DNA of 64,000 nt from the NCBI RefSeq assembly GCF_037996765.1, contig NZ_JBBNAD010000005.1, positions 404,001-468,000 on the forward strand, written 5' to 3'. This DNA comes from Bdellovibrio sp. GT3 (GTDB lineage: Bacteria > Bdellovibrionota > Bdellovibrionia > Bdellovibrionales > Bdellovibrionaceae). Within the stretch, counting starts at the first letter, position 1. Each line of letters starts with the position of its first letter. Positions 16,639 through 26,515 of this stretch are shown here, piece by piece. The notes beneath the pieces were generated by a model. It was given only the letters and a program-made list of their open reading frames with translations. It had not been told where the DNA came from and did no database searches. A program made the position numbers and the translations under genes.

Positions 16639-18072
16639 ATGAGTACAAATAGACAGTTCAGCAAATATACAGCTGTTAAAATAGTTTTCACCCTAATCAC
16701 ATTGATGACATCCGCAGTTTGGGCGCAAAGCCAATCCTCAAACAATTCTTCAAACAGCAATAGTAGTAACAATAATAGCAGCAGCAGCAACAACAATAAT
16801 AATAACAACAGCGGCAACTGGGATAACTCTCGTTATGTATGCAAAGAATATCAGGACGACCTTCGTGATGCGAAGAACGATTTGACCAAACTCTGCAGAG
16901 ACGCTGGCGCGGGGGGCGGTTGTGCCGAAAAAGTTGCATCTTGCAGCAGCGCTGCGGGAGCAGACGGATCTTTGAATCTTTATTCAACTGCAGCCACTGC
17001 AGTGGGCTCTGATAATGCCTTGGGAACTGCATTGGGTGTGATGGGCCAATCCGGCGGGGGCGGCAACGGTTGCCCCCAATACACTTTTCAGGACTACTTC
17101 AGCAAAAAAGATAAATATACTGATGATCTGGATAAAACTGAAGAGGACCTAGCTGCTCTTTCTGACGAAAAAGCGGAAGTTCAGGAAGATTTCAATAAAG
17201 AGATCGCAGACCTTCAGGAAGATCTGAATAAGGCCCAAGAAGACCTTCAACAAAAAAAGCGTGATCTTGCCGATCAAAAACGTGACCGGATTGCAGAGTT
17301 CCAAAAAGCTCAGAATGATTCCAAAGACTCTTTGGATGAATTGGGAACACAGCTTTTGGATCTTCGTGGCAAGGTGATTTCCGCCCAACGCGACAAGGCT
17401 TTGCAACTTATATCACTGACGGAGGCCTCCGCTAAAAGAGGATGCCTGAAAGCCGTAAGTGATCAAAAAGCCCAAATGGCGAAAGATAGTTCTTTGAGTG
17501 GCCTGTCTTCCGGAACAATGATTTCAAAAGCAAAACGTCAAAAGCAGGATCTGATTGCAATTTGGAATGATTGCATGACTGTTTACGAACAAAAGCGTCA
17601 GGCTCTTTTAGAATCAAAAAAACAAGAAGAAGAAACTCTGGATAACGAGATCAAGAAGGTTCAGGATAAAATGACTCGCGTTCAAGACAGCCTGGATCTG
17701 GCCGGTTCTCAAATGACTGAAATTCAGAATCAAGCCACCACTGAAGAGCAAGAAGCCGAACAGAATCTGACTAAACTCATGCAGAATATTCAGAACAAAA
17801 TGACGGCAGCCAAACAAAAGTTGGAACAAAAACTTCAGACAATTGCCACAAAAACAACTCAGTACGGCGAGAAGATCAATCGTTTAAGTACTCAGATTTC
17901 ACGACTTGGTGTTGAACCTCCGTCTGGGACAACCACGACTGCTACTGCGATTTCTGGCGAAATGGCTGATAAGCAGGAGCAAATTGAAGAACTTCAAAGC
18001 TGGGTTGACTCCGCTTGCGGCAGTATGAAAAACAATCGCGGAAATTCAAGTCAACAAGGCGGCAGAAGCTAG
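16639..18072 (+). CDS. Secreted coiled-coil protein with Asn/Ser-rich N-terminus
   Basis: A 477-residue protein. A signal peptide (about residues 1-30, ending SAVWAQ) is followed by a region of almost pure Asn and Ser (about residues 31-58), then a cysteine-containing segment (about 67-150, five cysteines) and a very long charged coiled coil (about 155-435, rich in Gln, Lys, Glu and Asp). A Thr-rich link and one more cysteine close the protein. I recognise no enzyme family. The coiled coil suggests a rod-like spacer or scaffold in the periplasm or outside the cell. It is followed by PBP1A 74 bases later with what looks like a separate promoter. Confidence 0.75.
   Translation: MSTNRQFSKYTAVKIVFTLITLMTSAVWAQSQSSNNSSNSNSSNNNSSSSNNNNNNNSGNWDNSRYVCKEYQDDLRDAKNDLTKLCRDAGAGGGCAEKVASCSSAAGADGSLNLYSTAATAVGSDNALGTALGVMGQSGGGGNGCPQYTFQDYFSKKDKYTDDLDKTEEDLAALSDEKAEVQEDFNKEIADLQEDLNKAQEDLQQKKRDLADQKRDRIAEFQKAQNDSKDSLDELGTQLLDLRGKVISAQRDKALQLISLTEASAKRGCLKAVSDQKAQMAKDSSLSGLSSGTMISKAKRQKQDLIAIWNDCMTVYEQKRQALLESKKQEEETLDNEIKKVQDKMTRVQDSLDLAGSQMTEIQNQATTEEQEAEQNLTKLMQNIQNKMTAAKQKLEQKLQTIATKTTQYGEKINRLSTQISRLGVEPPSGTTTTATAISGEMADKQEQIEELQSWVDSACGSMKNNRGNSSQQGGRS
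16735..16820 (+). repeat. Asn/Ser codon repeat (microsatellite-like)
   Basis: Runs of AGC, AGT, AAC and AAT codons, including three AGC in a row and tracts of AAC/AAT, encode the Asn/Ser linker of the coiled-coil protein. Such trinucleotide runs can change length in frame. Confidence 0.7.
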
Positions 18073-18090
18073 CCCTCGGACCAGTATCTC

Positions 18091-18141
18091 TGGACCCTCA
18101 TGTAACACACTGCTAGAATGGGGCTTCGTTAAAGGAGCCCC
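18091..18141 (+). promoter_or_regulatory. Extended -10 promoter and hairpin before the PBP1A gene
   Basis: TGCTAGAAT (TAGAAT at 18114-18119, with a TGn extension) is a good extended -10; TGGACC at 18091 is a weak -35 with a 17-base spacer. GGGGCT (18120-18125) and AGCCCC (18136-18141) can pair around the AAAGGAG ribosome site, although a start of transcription near 18126 would leave the left arm out of the mRNA. Confidence 0.4.
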
Positions 18142-18146
18142 TTACA

Positions 18147-20825
18147 GTGTTAAAAAAAATCATCCTGGCATTCGTCGCCCTATGTATCCTTGGTGTTGTC
18201 GGCGCCGTACTTGCTTATCAAACTGTTAAGTCCAATCTTCCCCAAATTATTACGGTTCAAGATTACAAACCTGAACTTGTAAGCCAAGTTTATGATCGCA
18301 ACGGAAAAAAGATCGGCGAGTTCTTTCGTAAGCGCCGAACCTTGGTTCCCTACGACAAAATTCCAAAAGATCTGGTGAACTCCTTCCTTGCGGCAGAGGA
18401 CGATCAGTTCTTCCAGCATAAAGGCATCAACCCACAAGCGATCTTCCGTGCTGCTTTAGCGAACTTAAGAGCCGGTCGTTCCGTACAAGGTGGTTCAACG
18501 ATCACTCAGCAGGTTGCAAAAACCATGATGCTTTCCTCTGAGAAAACTTTGACTCGTAAATTAAGCGATATCCTGTTGGCAATTGATATGGAAAAAAATC
18601 TTTCCAAAGAAGATATTCTTTTCCTTTACCTGAACCAGATTTACTTCGGCCAAGGCGCTTACGGTGTTGAGCAAGCAGCGCAAACTTATTATCGCAAGCC
18701 AGTGAACAAACTGACTTTGCCGGAAATGGCTATTCTTGCCGGCTTGCCAACAGCTCCAAGTGCTTACAATCCAATTCGCAATCCATCTCGCGCCAAAGAA
18801 AGACAGATCTATGTTTTGCGCCGTATGGCAGAAGTGGGTTTCATCACTCAGGAGCAAGCCGAAAAAGCAATTCAAGAGCCTGTTAAAGTTTATGTTCGCG
18901 AAAACTACGAAGAATATGCTCCCTTCTATCTTGAAACCGTTCGCCAAATGCTGGTCGCACAACTGGGCGAAAATATGGTTTTGGATAAAGGACTTAGAAT
19001 CTATACAGCATTGGATTTGAAGCAACAACTTGCCGCTCAGGATTCAGTGATGGCAGGCCTTAAAGGACTTGATAAACGCCAGGGTTACCGTGGTCCTATC
19101 AAGAACATCTCTTCGGATTCAGATATTGAAGCCTTCATCACCGAGAACAGAACGAAGTTAATTGGTGATTCCACACCGGAAAGAATCATCCAACCCGATG
19201 GCAAATATGCAGACCTGATTGCTCCAATCGACACAAAAGCCGCAAAAGAGCATCCCCTGCTGCCTTCTTATATTAAGATTAATGACACCGTTCAGGGTGT
19301 GGTTTCGAACGTGGATGACGCTTCTGGATTGGTTTACGTGAAATTTGCGGACTCCCAGGGTTTGATTGATATCGATTCAATGACTTGGGCTCGTAAGCCT
19401 GACTCTGAAAAACGCTACGACCTTGCGACCATCAAGAAACCATCCGAGGCACTCAAAAAAGGCGACGTTATCCTTGTTAAGATTGTCGGCGACAAGTTCT
19501 CTCCAACAAGAACGATCGCTCCTAAAAAAGGTGCTGCACCTTTGAATCTGCCGGATTTCAATAAGTACGTAGATTTGGAACTCGATCAGGAGCCACTTGT
19601 TGAAGGTGCTTTGATTTCTCTGGATCAGGATTCACAAGACGTTCTGGCAATGGTCGGCGGTGTGAACTTCGCAAGAAGTGAATTCAACCGTGCTATTCAA
19701 GCTCCTCGTCAAACTGGTTCTTCATTCAAATCCATTGTCTACGCATCTGCGATGGACAAAGGCTACAATCCTGCGACACCTATTATGGATGCCCCATTGG
19801 TGTATGAAGGTTCAACTGGTGATGAAGAGGGTCAGGGCGATTCGAAGGATTCCAAAGTTTGGAAGCCCGCGAATCACTCAAAAAGTTTTGGCGGCGACAT
19901 CATCGTACGAAATGCTTTGTCGCAATCTTTAAATATTCCTGCCGTTAAAGTGATCGAAGATGTTGGGGTGCCTTGGGCCACTGAGTATTCGCGCCGTCTG
20001 GGAATCTTCAGTCCGCTGAATCCTGACTTCACTTTGGTTTTGGGTTCTTCGAGCGTGACTTTGTATGAAATGACAAAGGCATTCTCTGAACTGGGTCGCT
20101 TGGGCAAACGCACTCGCCCACTTTTGATTCATAAAGTGGCTGATGCCGATGGAAAAACCATTCTTGAAAATGTTTCCCTGGATGCACGCTTCGAAAGAGA
20201 AATGAAACCTTACGAAGATGATTTTGAAAATCGTCGTAAAGAGTATCTGGCTTTGATGGCTGATCCGGCAAAATTGGAAGAATTCAAAAAGAAAGAGCCA
20301 AAGAAGGCGGCCCTGGCTGAAAATCTTTTCTTCCAGGATCCAGAGCAACTGATCAAACCAACCACGGCATTTGTGATGACATCACTCCTTCGTGGTGTGG
20401 TTGAAGACAAAAATGGTACCGGTGCTCGTGCTCGCGCCTTGGGTCGCGAAGTTGCCGGCAAAACCGGTTCAACGAACAACTACTATGACGCGTGGTTTAT
20501 TGGTTACACACCTCAGGTTGCCACGGGAGTCTGGGTGGGTTTTGACAAAGAGAAAAGTCTGGGTAAAGGCGAGGTCGGTGGCCGCTCTGCATTGCCAATT
20601 TGGGTAGATTACATGAAAGCCGCCCATGAAGGACTTCCTCATGTGACTTTCCCTGTACCGGATGGTATCGTGTTTGCAAATATTGACAGTGAAACTGGCA
20701 AGCTTGCAAATGCTTCTACCAAGAACATCCTGCGCCAGGCCTTCGCTGAAGGAACTGAACCAACTGCTGCTTCCAGCAAGCAAGAAGAAGCAACAGACTT
20801 TTACAAACAGGATTTTTCTGAGTGA
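18147..20825 (+). CDS. mrcA: Bifunctional penicillin-binding protein 1A
   Basis: An 892-residue class A PBP that polymerises glycan strands and crosslinks peptides in the periplasm. A short cytoplasmic start and one TM helix (about residues 4-24) lead to the GT51 glycosyltransferase domain (EDDQFFQHKGI with the catalytic glutamate, then GGSTITQQVAK). The transpeptidase has SSFK near residue 525, SLN in NALSQSLNIPAV and a KTGS box in AGKTGSTNNYYD. An OB-like insert lies between them (about residues 310-470), as in PBP1A. The start is a GTG at 18147 with AAAGGAG upstream. The 3' end overlaps uvrA by 4 bases (GTGA). Confidence 0.95.
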   Translation: MLKKIILAFVALCILGVVGAVLAYQTVKSNLPQIITVQDYKPELVSQVYDRNGKKIGEFFRKRRTLVPYDKIPKDLVNSFLAAEDDQFFQHKGINPQAIFRAALANLRAGRSVQGGSTITQQVAKTMMLSSEKTLTRKLSDILLAIDMEKNLSKEDILFLYLNQIYFGQGAYGVEQAAQTYYRKPVNKLTLPEMAILAGLPTAPSAYNPIRNPSRAKERQIYVLRRMAEVGFITQEQAEKAIQEPVKVYVRENYEEYAPFYLETVRQMLVAQLGENMVLDKGLRIYTALDLKQQLAAQDSVMAGLKGLDKRQGYRGPIKNISSDSDIEAFITENRTKLIGDSTPERIIQPDGKYADLIAPIDTKAAKEHPLLPSYIKINDTVQGVVSNVDDASGLVYVKFADSQGLIDIDSMTWARKPDSEKRYDLATIKKPSEALKKGDVILVKIVGDKFSPTRTIAPKKGAAPLNLPDFNKYVDLELDQEPLVEGALISLDQDSQDVLAMVGGVNFARSEFNRAIQAPRQTGSSFKSIVYASAMDKGYNPATPIMDAPLVYEGSTGDEEGQGDSKDSKVWKPANHSKSFGGDIIVRNALSQSLNIPAVKVIEDVGVPWATEYSRRLGIFSPLNPDFTLVLGSSSVTLYEMTKAFSELGRLGKRTRPLLIHKVADADGKTILENVSLDARFEREMKPYEDDFENRRKEYLALMADPAKLEEFKKKEPKKAALAENLFFQDPEQLIKPTTAFVMTSLLRGVVEDKNGTGARARALGREVAGKTGSTNNYYDAWFIGYTPQVATGVWVGFDKEKSLGKGEVGGRSALPIWVDYMKAAHEGLPHVTFPVPDGIVFANIDSETGKLANASTKNILRQAFAEGTEPTAASSKQEEATDFYKQDFSE

Positions 20826-23767
20826 AGGATATCCACCTCTGGGGTGTGAAACAGAACAACCTTAAAAACATCGAGGTCAAGATCCCGGTCGGTAAAATGA
20901 CTGTGATCTGCGGCCCGAGTGGTTCAGGGAAATCCTCTCTGGCATTTGAGACCCTATTTGCTGAAGGACAACGCCGCTTTATTGAAAGCATGTCCAATTA
21001 CGCACGCCAATTCCTGAATAAAGCACCAAAGCCTGACATTGAAGGCATCAGCAATATTCCACCGGCGATTTCAATCGAACAAAAGAACACTGTTAAAAGC
21101 TCGCGCTCCACGGTCGGCACAACAACCGAAATCATAGATTACTTGCGCTTGTTGTATGAAAAGATCGGCAAGTCTTATTGCCCGACCCATCACTGCCCGA
21201 CTGAAAAAGAGAGCGTCACAGAGGCCACAGATAAAGTGATCAAAGAATTCACTGGTAAGCGTGGCTACCTCATGGTGGAAATTTCCGAGAGCGGACGCGT
21301 GGCTCAAGCCAAGAAGCTGCACTCATTGCTTTTGCAAGACGGTTACCTGCGCATCTATATTCCGAAGGTGGCGCCAACGGTAAAACCTGTTGCGACAAAA
21401 AAAGCGACTCTTAAGAAAACCAAAACCAAAGGTGCAACCAAAAAGACAGTCGAAGAGGTTATTAGTATTCCTATTGCCCCTTCCAGTTTGACCAATGAAG
21501 AAATGGGAACTGTTGTCGAGATTGGGGACCCGGCTGCAATTAAAAAAGGCCTCCCAAAGGAAACTTTCTATCTGATCATCGATCGTATGAGTTTCAATGC
21601 GGATGAAAGAGGCCGTATTGCCGATTCTTTAACGCAAGCTTATGAAGCGAGTATCAAATACAATACAAATCTGATCTCACGTAAAGCCACAATCCTGACG
21701 ACCGAAGGTCAACGCCTGCAAGTCAGCGAAGAATCCTCTTGCCCGGTTTGCGGCTATACTCCACCGCCACTGACTTCAAGATTGTTCAGCTTTAACTCAC
21801 CCATCGGCGCGTGCCCGACCTGTAAAGGTTTTGGAAATATTTTGGATATTGATGAAGCCAAAGTAGTTCCAAACCCTGCTATGAGTTTAGCCCAAGGTGC
21901 TTTAAGTCCTTTTTGGATGCCAAGTGCCGCCCACGAAAAAAAGCAGCTCCTTGCATATTGCAAGAAAGCCAAAATCGACATTCACACTCCTTGGCAGGAA
22001 CTGCCGAAAGAGCACCGTGAAGTGATTTGGAAGGGCAACGACGATTTCTTTGGGGTTCGTGGCCTGTTCGAGTATCTGGACCAGATTAAATACAAAATGC
22101 ATGTGCGGGTTTTTATCGCCCGCTTCCGCAGTCCTTTCCTATGCCCGGACTGCAAAGGTGCGCGACTTCGTGAAGAGGCCAACCATGTTTTGGTTGGCAG
22201 CGCGAACATCAATGAACTTTCCTCAATGATCATCGAGGATCTGTGCGAGTTCTTTAAAAAAATTGAACTTTCACCTCATCAAGTGGAAGTTGCCGGCGAA
22301 GTACTAAAACAAATCCGTTCTCGCCTGGAATTTCTAATGCGCGTGGGAGTTCATTACCTTTCCCTCAATCGTGAAACCAGAACTCTATCAGGCGGCGAAT
22401 ATCAAAGGCTGATTTTGGCAAATCAATTGGGCATGGGATTGTCGCAGGCACTTTATGTTCTGGATGAGCCAACAGTTGGCCTGCATCCACGCGACAACGA
22501 CCGCTTGATTTCAATTCTTAAAGAACTTAAGGAACTCGGTAACACTCTGGTTATCGTTGAACACGATCACGACGTGATTAAATCCAGCGAAAACATCATC
22601 GAGATGGGACCGGGATCTGGATATCTTGGTGGAGAAGTCGTTTACTCCGGCACTACCAAGGAATTCTATAAATACGAAAAATCCAACACGGTTCCTTATT
22701 TGAAAGACAATAAACACCTGGCAAATCTTCGAACGATTCGCCCAGTGGATATCGAAACCTACAAGATTAAGATCGAACTAAAAGGCGCCAAAGGCCACAA
22801 CCTTAAGAATCTGGATGTGGTGATTCCTTTGAATCGTCTGGTCACTGTGACAGGCGTCAGTGGATCTGGGAAATCAACGCTGATTTCAAAAACGCTGTAT
22901 CCGGCTTTGGCGCGCGCCCTGGATCTGGAGTATCTTCCGGCCCAGGAATATGCCGGCCTCGAAGGTGTTGATCACATCAAGAATGTTCTTTTGATTGATC
23001 AATCCCCGATTGGAAAGTCTGCCAGAAGTTCACCGATTACCTACTTAAAAGCCTTTGATGCGATTCGAACAATCATGGCCAGCACTCCGGAAGCACAAAC
23101 ACGCGGCTACACGCCAGGGACCTTCAGTTTGAATGTCGACGGTGGTCGCTGTCCGGCGTGCAAAGGTACGGGCTTTGAAGAGATCGACATGATGTTCATG
23201 GATAACGTGGTTATTCCATGTGACGTGTGTGACGGTAAAAAGTATCGCAACGAAATCCTGGAAATTAAATACAAAGACAAAAACGTCTCTGAAATTCTGG
23301 CTATGACTGTAAGTGAAGCCATGAACTTCTTTGTTGCTCACCCTAATATCCGCAAGCCACTTTCTGTCCTGAAAGAGGTCGGCTTGGATTACCTGCAACT
23401 GGGTCAGCCTGCCAACTCCCTGAGCGGCGGGGAATCACAACGTCTTAAGATTGCCAAAGAGCTGTCTCAGGTCCAACAAAAGGCCACACTGTACATTCTG
23501 GATGAACCCACTACGGGACTTCATTTCCGCGAAGTTGATTTGCTGATGAAAGTTTTAAATAAGCTTATTGAAACAGGCGGCAGCGTCGTTGTGGTTGAGC
23601 ATAATTTGGATGTGATCCGTGGTTCCGATTATATTATTGACCTCGGCCCTGAAGCGGGTAAAAAAGGTGGTAATATTGTGGCTCACGGCTCTCCTGATGA
23701 CATCATGAAGGCCAAGAAAAGTCTGACAGGCCAATATTTAAAACGCTATATCGACGGGAATGCATAA
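20822..23767 (+). CDS. uvrA: Excinuclease ABC subunit A with a lysine-rich insertion
   Basis: A 981-residue UvrA; the E. coli protein has 940. It finds bulky DNA damage with UvrB in nucleotide excision repair. Two ABC modules are visible: GPSGSGKSS and LSGGEYQR in the first, GVSGSGKST and LSGGESQR in the second, with DEPTVGLHPRD and DEPTTGLHFRE Walker B regions. Zinc modules are CPVCG...CPTCKG and CPACKGTGFEE...CDVCDG. The N-terminal ESMSNYARQFL and the UvrB-contact region are conserved. A Lys/Thr-rich insertion sits at about residues 182-213. The GTG start overlaps the PBP1A stop, so translation is coupled to an unrelated gene. Confidence 0.95.
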   Translation: MKDIHLWGVKQNNLKNIEVKIPVGKMTVICGPSGSGKSSLAFETLFAEGQRRFIESMSNYARQFLNKAPKPDIEGISNIPPAISIEQKNTVKSSRSTVGTTTEIIDYLRLLYEKIGKSYCPTHHCPTEKESVTEATDKVIKEFTGKRGYLMVEISESGRVAQAKKLHSLLLQDGYLRIYIPKVAPTVKPVATKKATLKKTKTKGATKKTVEEVISIPIAPSSLTNEEMGTVVEIGDPAAIKKGLPKETFYLIIDRMSFNADERGRIADSLTQAYEASIKYNTNLISRKATILTTEGQRLQVSEESSCPVCGYTPPPLTSRLFSFNSPIGACPTCKGFGNILDIDEAKVVPNPAMSLAQGALSPFWMPSAAHEKKQLLAYCKKAKIDIHTPWQELPKEHREVIWKGNDDFFGVRGLFEYLDQIKYKMHVRVFIARFRSPFLCPDCKGARLREEANHVLVGSANINELSSMIIEDLCEFFKKIELSPHQVEVAGEVLKQIRSRLEFLMRVGVHYLSLNRETRTLSGGEYQRLILANQLGMGLSQALYVLDEPTVGLHPRDNDRLISILKELKELGNTLVIVEHDHDVIKSSENIIEMGPGSGYLGGEVVYSGTTKEFYKYEKSNTVPYLKDNKHLANLRTIRPVDIETYKIKIELKGAKGHNLKNLDVVIPLNRLVTVTGVSGSGKSTLISKTLYPALARALDLEYLPAQEYAGLEGVDHIKNVLLIDQSPIGKSARSSPITYLKAFDAIRTIMASTPEAQTRGYTPGTFSLNVDGGRCPACKGTGFEEIDMMFMDNVVIPCDVCDGKKYRNEILEIKYKDKNVSEILAMTVSEAMNFFVAHPNIRKPLSVLKEVGLDYLQLGQPANSLSGGESQRLKIAKELSQVQQKATLYILDEPTTGLHFREVDLLMKVLNKLIETGGSVVVVEHNLDVIRGSDYIIDLGPEAGKKGGNIVAHGSPDDIMKAKKSLTGQYLKRYIDGNA

Positions 23768-23788
23768 TACCCGCGAGACGGAAGTAGA

Positions 23789-25510
23789 ATGCTACCTGAG
23801 ATTAAAAAGTTACTTGCTGAAATTAAACCTCACAAAAAACGTTTTACCGTGGTTGCGGTCACCGGCATCTTGAATGCGCTGGCAACTGCACGGGTCGCTT
23901 TCTTGTCAAAGGTGCTATTCGATGCACTTTCAGCCAACAATCAGGATGAGCTTAAGAAACAAGTTCCAATCGTAATTGCACTTGGTTTTATTCAATCTAT
24001 TTCCAGATACTATCACTTGTATAATATGAACTACATTTCTGAGGCAGTTGTCGCGCAGGTTCGCCAAAAACTTCAGTACAAGTTCATGCGTTTGAATCTC
24101 TCCTTCCACAACACCTATGCAACAGGCTCCGGCGGTTTGATCAGCCGTATTCTTAATGACATCAAAACCATTCAAGATGGTTTGCGCGTCGTTGCCGATA
24201 TCTTTTTGTATCCACTCCTGCTGATCGGTTTGCTCGTCAATCTGGTTGTCATCGACTGGAAGCTGACTTTGGCGGTATTGATCGTTGCACCTTTGGTTGG
24301 AATGATTCTTAAGTCCGTTGCCCGCAGTATGCGCAAGTACATTCCGCGCGAACGCGACACCATGGAGCACATGACCTCCACCATCAAGGAAAGCCTGGAT
24401 GGAGTGCGGGTTATTCAGTCATTCAATCTTGAAAAAGACATGGCAAAACGCCTTGAGGACGAATCAAACATCTTCCTGAAGATCCGCAAAATCGTATTCA
24501 AACGCCAGGAAGCAGCAGGCCCTGCAACCGAGTTTATCGCCACTTCCATCGTTCCGTTGATCATGCTGTACAATAGCTATGAGATCGCTGCGGGCCGCGG
24601 AACTGCTGGTAACTTTATTGGCTTTATCGTTTCCTTGTTGATGGTAAATGCTCCAATCAAAAAGATTCAGGAAGCTTACATCCGTATTCAGGAAGTTGTG
24701 ATTTCAGTCCGCCGTATCTTTGAAATCATCGACAATACTTCAGAAGTTCCGGAAGTTGCCAATCCTGTTGCCTTCCCTAAAGACTGGAAAAAGATCAATT
24801 ATAAAAACGTAAGCTTCAGTTACGGCAAAGAGATGATCCTTAAAAATGTGAATCTGGAAATCAACCGCGGTGAAGTGGTGGCCTTGGTCGGCGCCAGCGG
24901 CTCGGGTAAATCGACGATCGTGAATCTTCTGGAAAGATTCTTTGATTCAACTTCCGGTGAGATCCTTATCGATGGCGTAAATATCAGAGACATGGGCTTA
25001 AAAGATCTTCGTCGCAATATCGCTCTGGTCACTCAGGACGTGTTCTTGTTCAGCGATACCATCGAAAAGAATATCTGGGCTGGTGACTACAACCGCGACC
25101 GCAATGACATTCAAAAAATGGCGCAACTTGCAAATGCCCACGACTTCATCATGAAGATGCCACAAGGCTATCAAAGTCGTGTTGGTGACCGCGGAAATCT
25201 TTTGTCTGGCGGTGAAAAACAACGTGTCAGCATTGCTCGTGCGATGTTTAAAGATTCTCCAATCCTAATTCTGGATGAAGCTACAAGCGCCTTGGATACA
25301 GCCAGCGAAATCGAGGTTCAAAAAGGCCTGGATCACCTTCTGGAAGGTCGTACGGCTCTGGTGATTGCGCATCGTCTGTCCACAATTCAAAAGGCTGACA
25401 AGATTGTCGTCATGAAAGCCGGTCAAATTGTGGAAATCGGAACACACGCAAGCCTGTTGTCACTAAAAGGCGAATACCACAACTTCCACAGCCTGCAACA
25501 GACTACTTAA
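23789..25510 (+). CDS. ABC exporter, MsbA-like (fused TM and ATPase)
   Basis: A 573-residue half-transporter. Six TM helices occupy about residues 15-310, and the ATPase domain starts near 335 (VSFSYGKEMILKNVNLEINR). Walker A is GASGSGKST, the Q-loop VTQDVFLFSDT, the signature LSGGEKQR, Walker B ILILDEATSALD and the switch VIAHRLSTIQ, all intact. The layout matches MsbA and related lipid or drug exporters, which act as homodimers in the inner membrane. The substrate cannot be told from sequence. No lpxK follows, so a dedicated MsbA role is only possible. It starts 21 bases after uvrA and overlaps the convergent esterase gene by 8 bases. Confidence 0.88.
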   Translation: MLPEIKKLLAEIKPHKKRFTVVAVTGILNALATARVAFLSKVLFDALSANNQDELKKQVPIVIALGFIQSISRYYHLYNMNYISEAVVAQVRQKLQYKFMRLNLSFHNTYATGSGGLISRILNDIKTIQDGLRVVADIFLYPLLLIGLLVNLVVIDWKLTLAVLIVAPLVGMILKSVARSMRKYIPRERDTMEHMTSTIKESLDGVRVIQSFNLEKDMAKRLEDESNIFLKIRKIVFKRQEAAGPATEFIATSIVPLIMLYNSYEIAAGRGTAGNFIGFIVSLLMVNAPIKKIQEAYIRIQEVVISVRRIFEIIDNTSEVPEVANPVAFPKDWKKINYKNVSFSYGKEMILKNVNLEINRGEVVALVGASGSGKSTIVNLLERFFDSTSGEILIDGVNIRDMGLKDLRRNIALVTQDVFLFSDTIEKNIWAGDYNRDRNDIQKMAQLANAHDFIMKMPQGYQSRVGDRGNLLSGGEKQRVSIARAMFKDSPILILDEATSALDTASEIEVQKGLDHLLEGRTALVIAHRLSTIQKADKIVVMKAGQIVEIGTHASLLSLKGEYHNFHSLQQTT

Positions 25511-26435
25511 ACTGCTCCGACAACCATTTCATCACATACGGCATGCGACAGCTCCAATAGCTGTTCGCATGTGTATTATCCTTACCACAATCCTTAATGC
25601 CAATTTCAAATTCAGGATGGTTCTTTTTTAGTTCCTCAATGAAGGCCTTAGTATCCGGAGTATCTTTCAAAAACGAATCCGCAGAGCCAATCTCTAATTG
25701 GAAATTCTTAAAGGGCAGACATCTCTCGCTCCCTGGCTTTTTTAGCTTGTCACAGATATGGCGAGCGCTGCGGGCTTCAAAGTCCTTGCCGACACCATAG
25801 GAGTAGTAATCTTCTTTGGGCTGATTTTGATTGGTGGTTGGAGTCCAGATTTCCGAAGGCGTTCGAAACACCGGGCTCATGGAAAAGACAGTACACACCA
25901 AATTGGGATTACTTAGACCCAGTTGTAAAGCTCCATTTCCACCCATGGAAATTCCAAATAAAGCGCGATCACAGGGCTCGTTCTTGATAACCTGAAAGTG
26001 AGTTTCGATATGTTCAACCAAGTCTTTAGTAACCATATCGGCCATCTTTACCTTGGAGATCGCACCGTTCATCCAGTAATGACTTTGGCCGTTTGGAGCA
26101 AAAATCAAAAACGGTCTACCGCCACTACGAATCGTTTGGTCATAAGCCTCCAGGCCACCAGCATATAATAGTGAATCACGATCGCCTCCGCGCCCATGCA
26201 GAAAAATCGCATAGGGGTACGGGGTCACTGTATCCGGCATATAACCCGGAGGAACGATAACGTTGAATTCAACTTTCTTTTTCAAACTTTTTGAAAAGAA
26301 ATTCGACGAAAGACAGCGCGACGTAAATACTCTTTGATTAAAAACTTTCGCATCATACGGTTCACACCTGTTAGTGTTTGCAAAAACATTGAACGAAATC
26401 AAACCTAGAAAAACGCAGAGAATTAGACATTTCAT
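25503..26435 (-). CDS. Secreted esterase (putative esterase family)
   Basis: A 310-residue alpha/beta-hydrolase of the esterase D/feruloyl-esterase-like group. The signal peptide ends near FNVFAN. Visible motifs are FLHGRGGDRDSLLY (oxyanion region), the nucleophile elbow FGISMGGNGAL, the acid region LEIGSADSF and a late histidine in DNTHANSYWSCRM. Several cysteines suggest disulfides outside the cytoplasm. The frame is open from 26492, but the ATG at 26435 gives the proper signal peptide. The substrate is unknown: prey or carbohydrate esters are possible in a predator. An inverted repeat (26493-26515) lies just upstream. Confidence 0.8.
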   Translation of the reverse strand: MKCLILCVFLGLISFNVFANTNRCEPYDAKVFNQRVFTSRCLSSNFFSKSLKKKVEFNVIVPPGYMPDTVTPYPYAIFLHGRGGDRDSLLYAGGLEAYDQTIRSGGRPFLIFAPNGQSHYWMNGAISKVKMADMVTKDLVEHIETHFQVIKNEPCDRALFGISMGGNGALQLGLSNPNLVCTVFSMSPVFRTPSEIWTPTTNQNQPKEDYYSYGVGKDFEARSARHICDKLKKPGSERCLPFKNFQLEIGSADSFLKDTPDTKAFIEELKKNHPEFEIGIKDCGKDNTHANSYWSCRMPYVMKWLSEQFK

Positions 26436-26492
26436 ATCCTTTAACGATAGCACATCACATTTTCGTTTCAATTTGAGTCGGCACATAAACAT

Positions 26493-26515
26493 GGGAAATC
26501 ACGGAGTTATTTCCC
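26493..26515. promoter_or_regulatory. Inverted repeat in the divergent esterase/activator region
   Basis: GGGAAAT (26493-26499) and ATTTCCC (26509-26515) are perfect 7-base arms around a 9-base spacer. The position between the esterase and sigma-54 activator genes fits a regulator-binding site. Confidence 0.35.
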
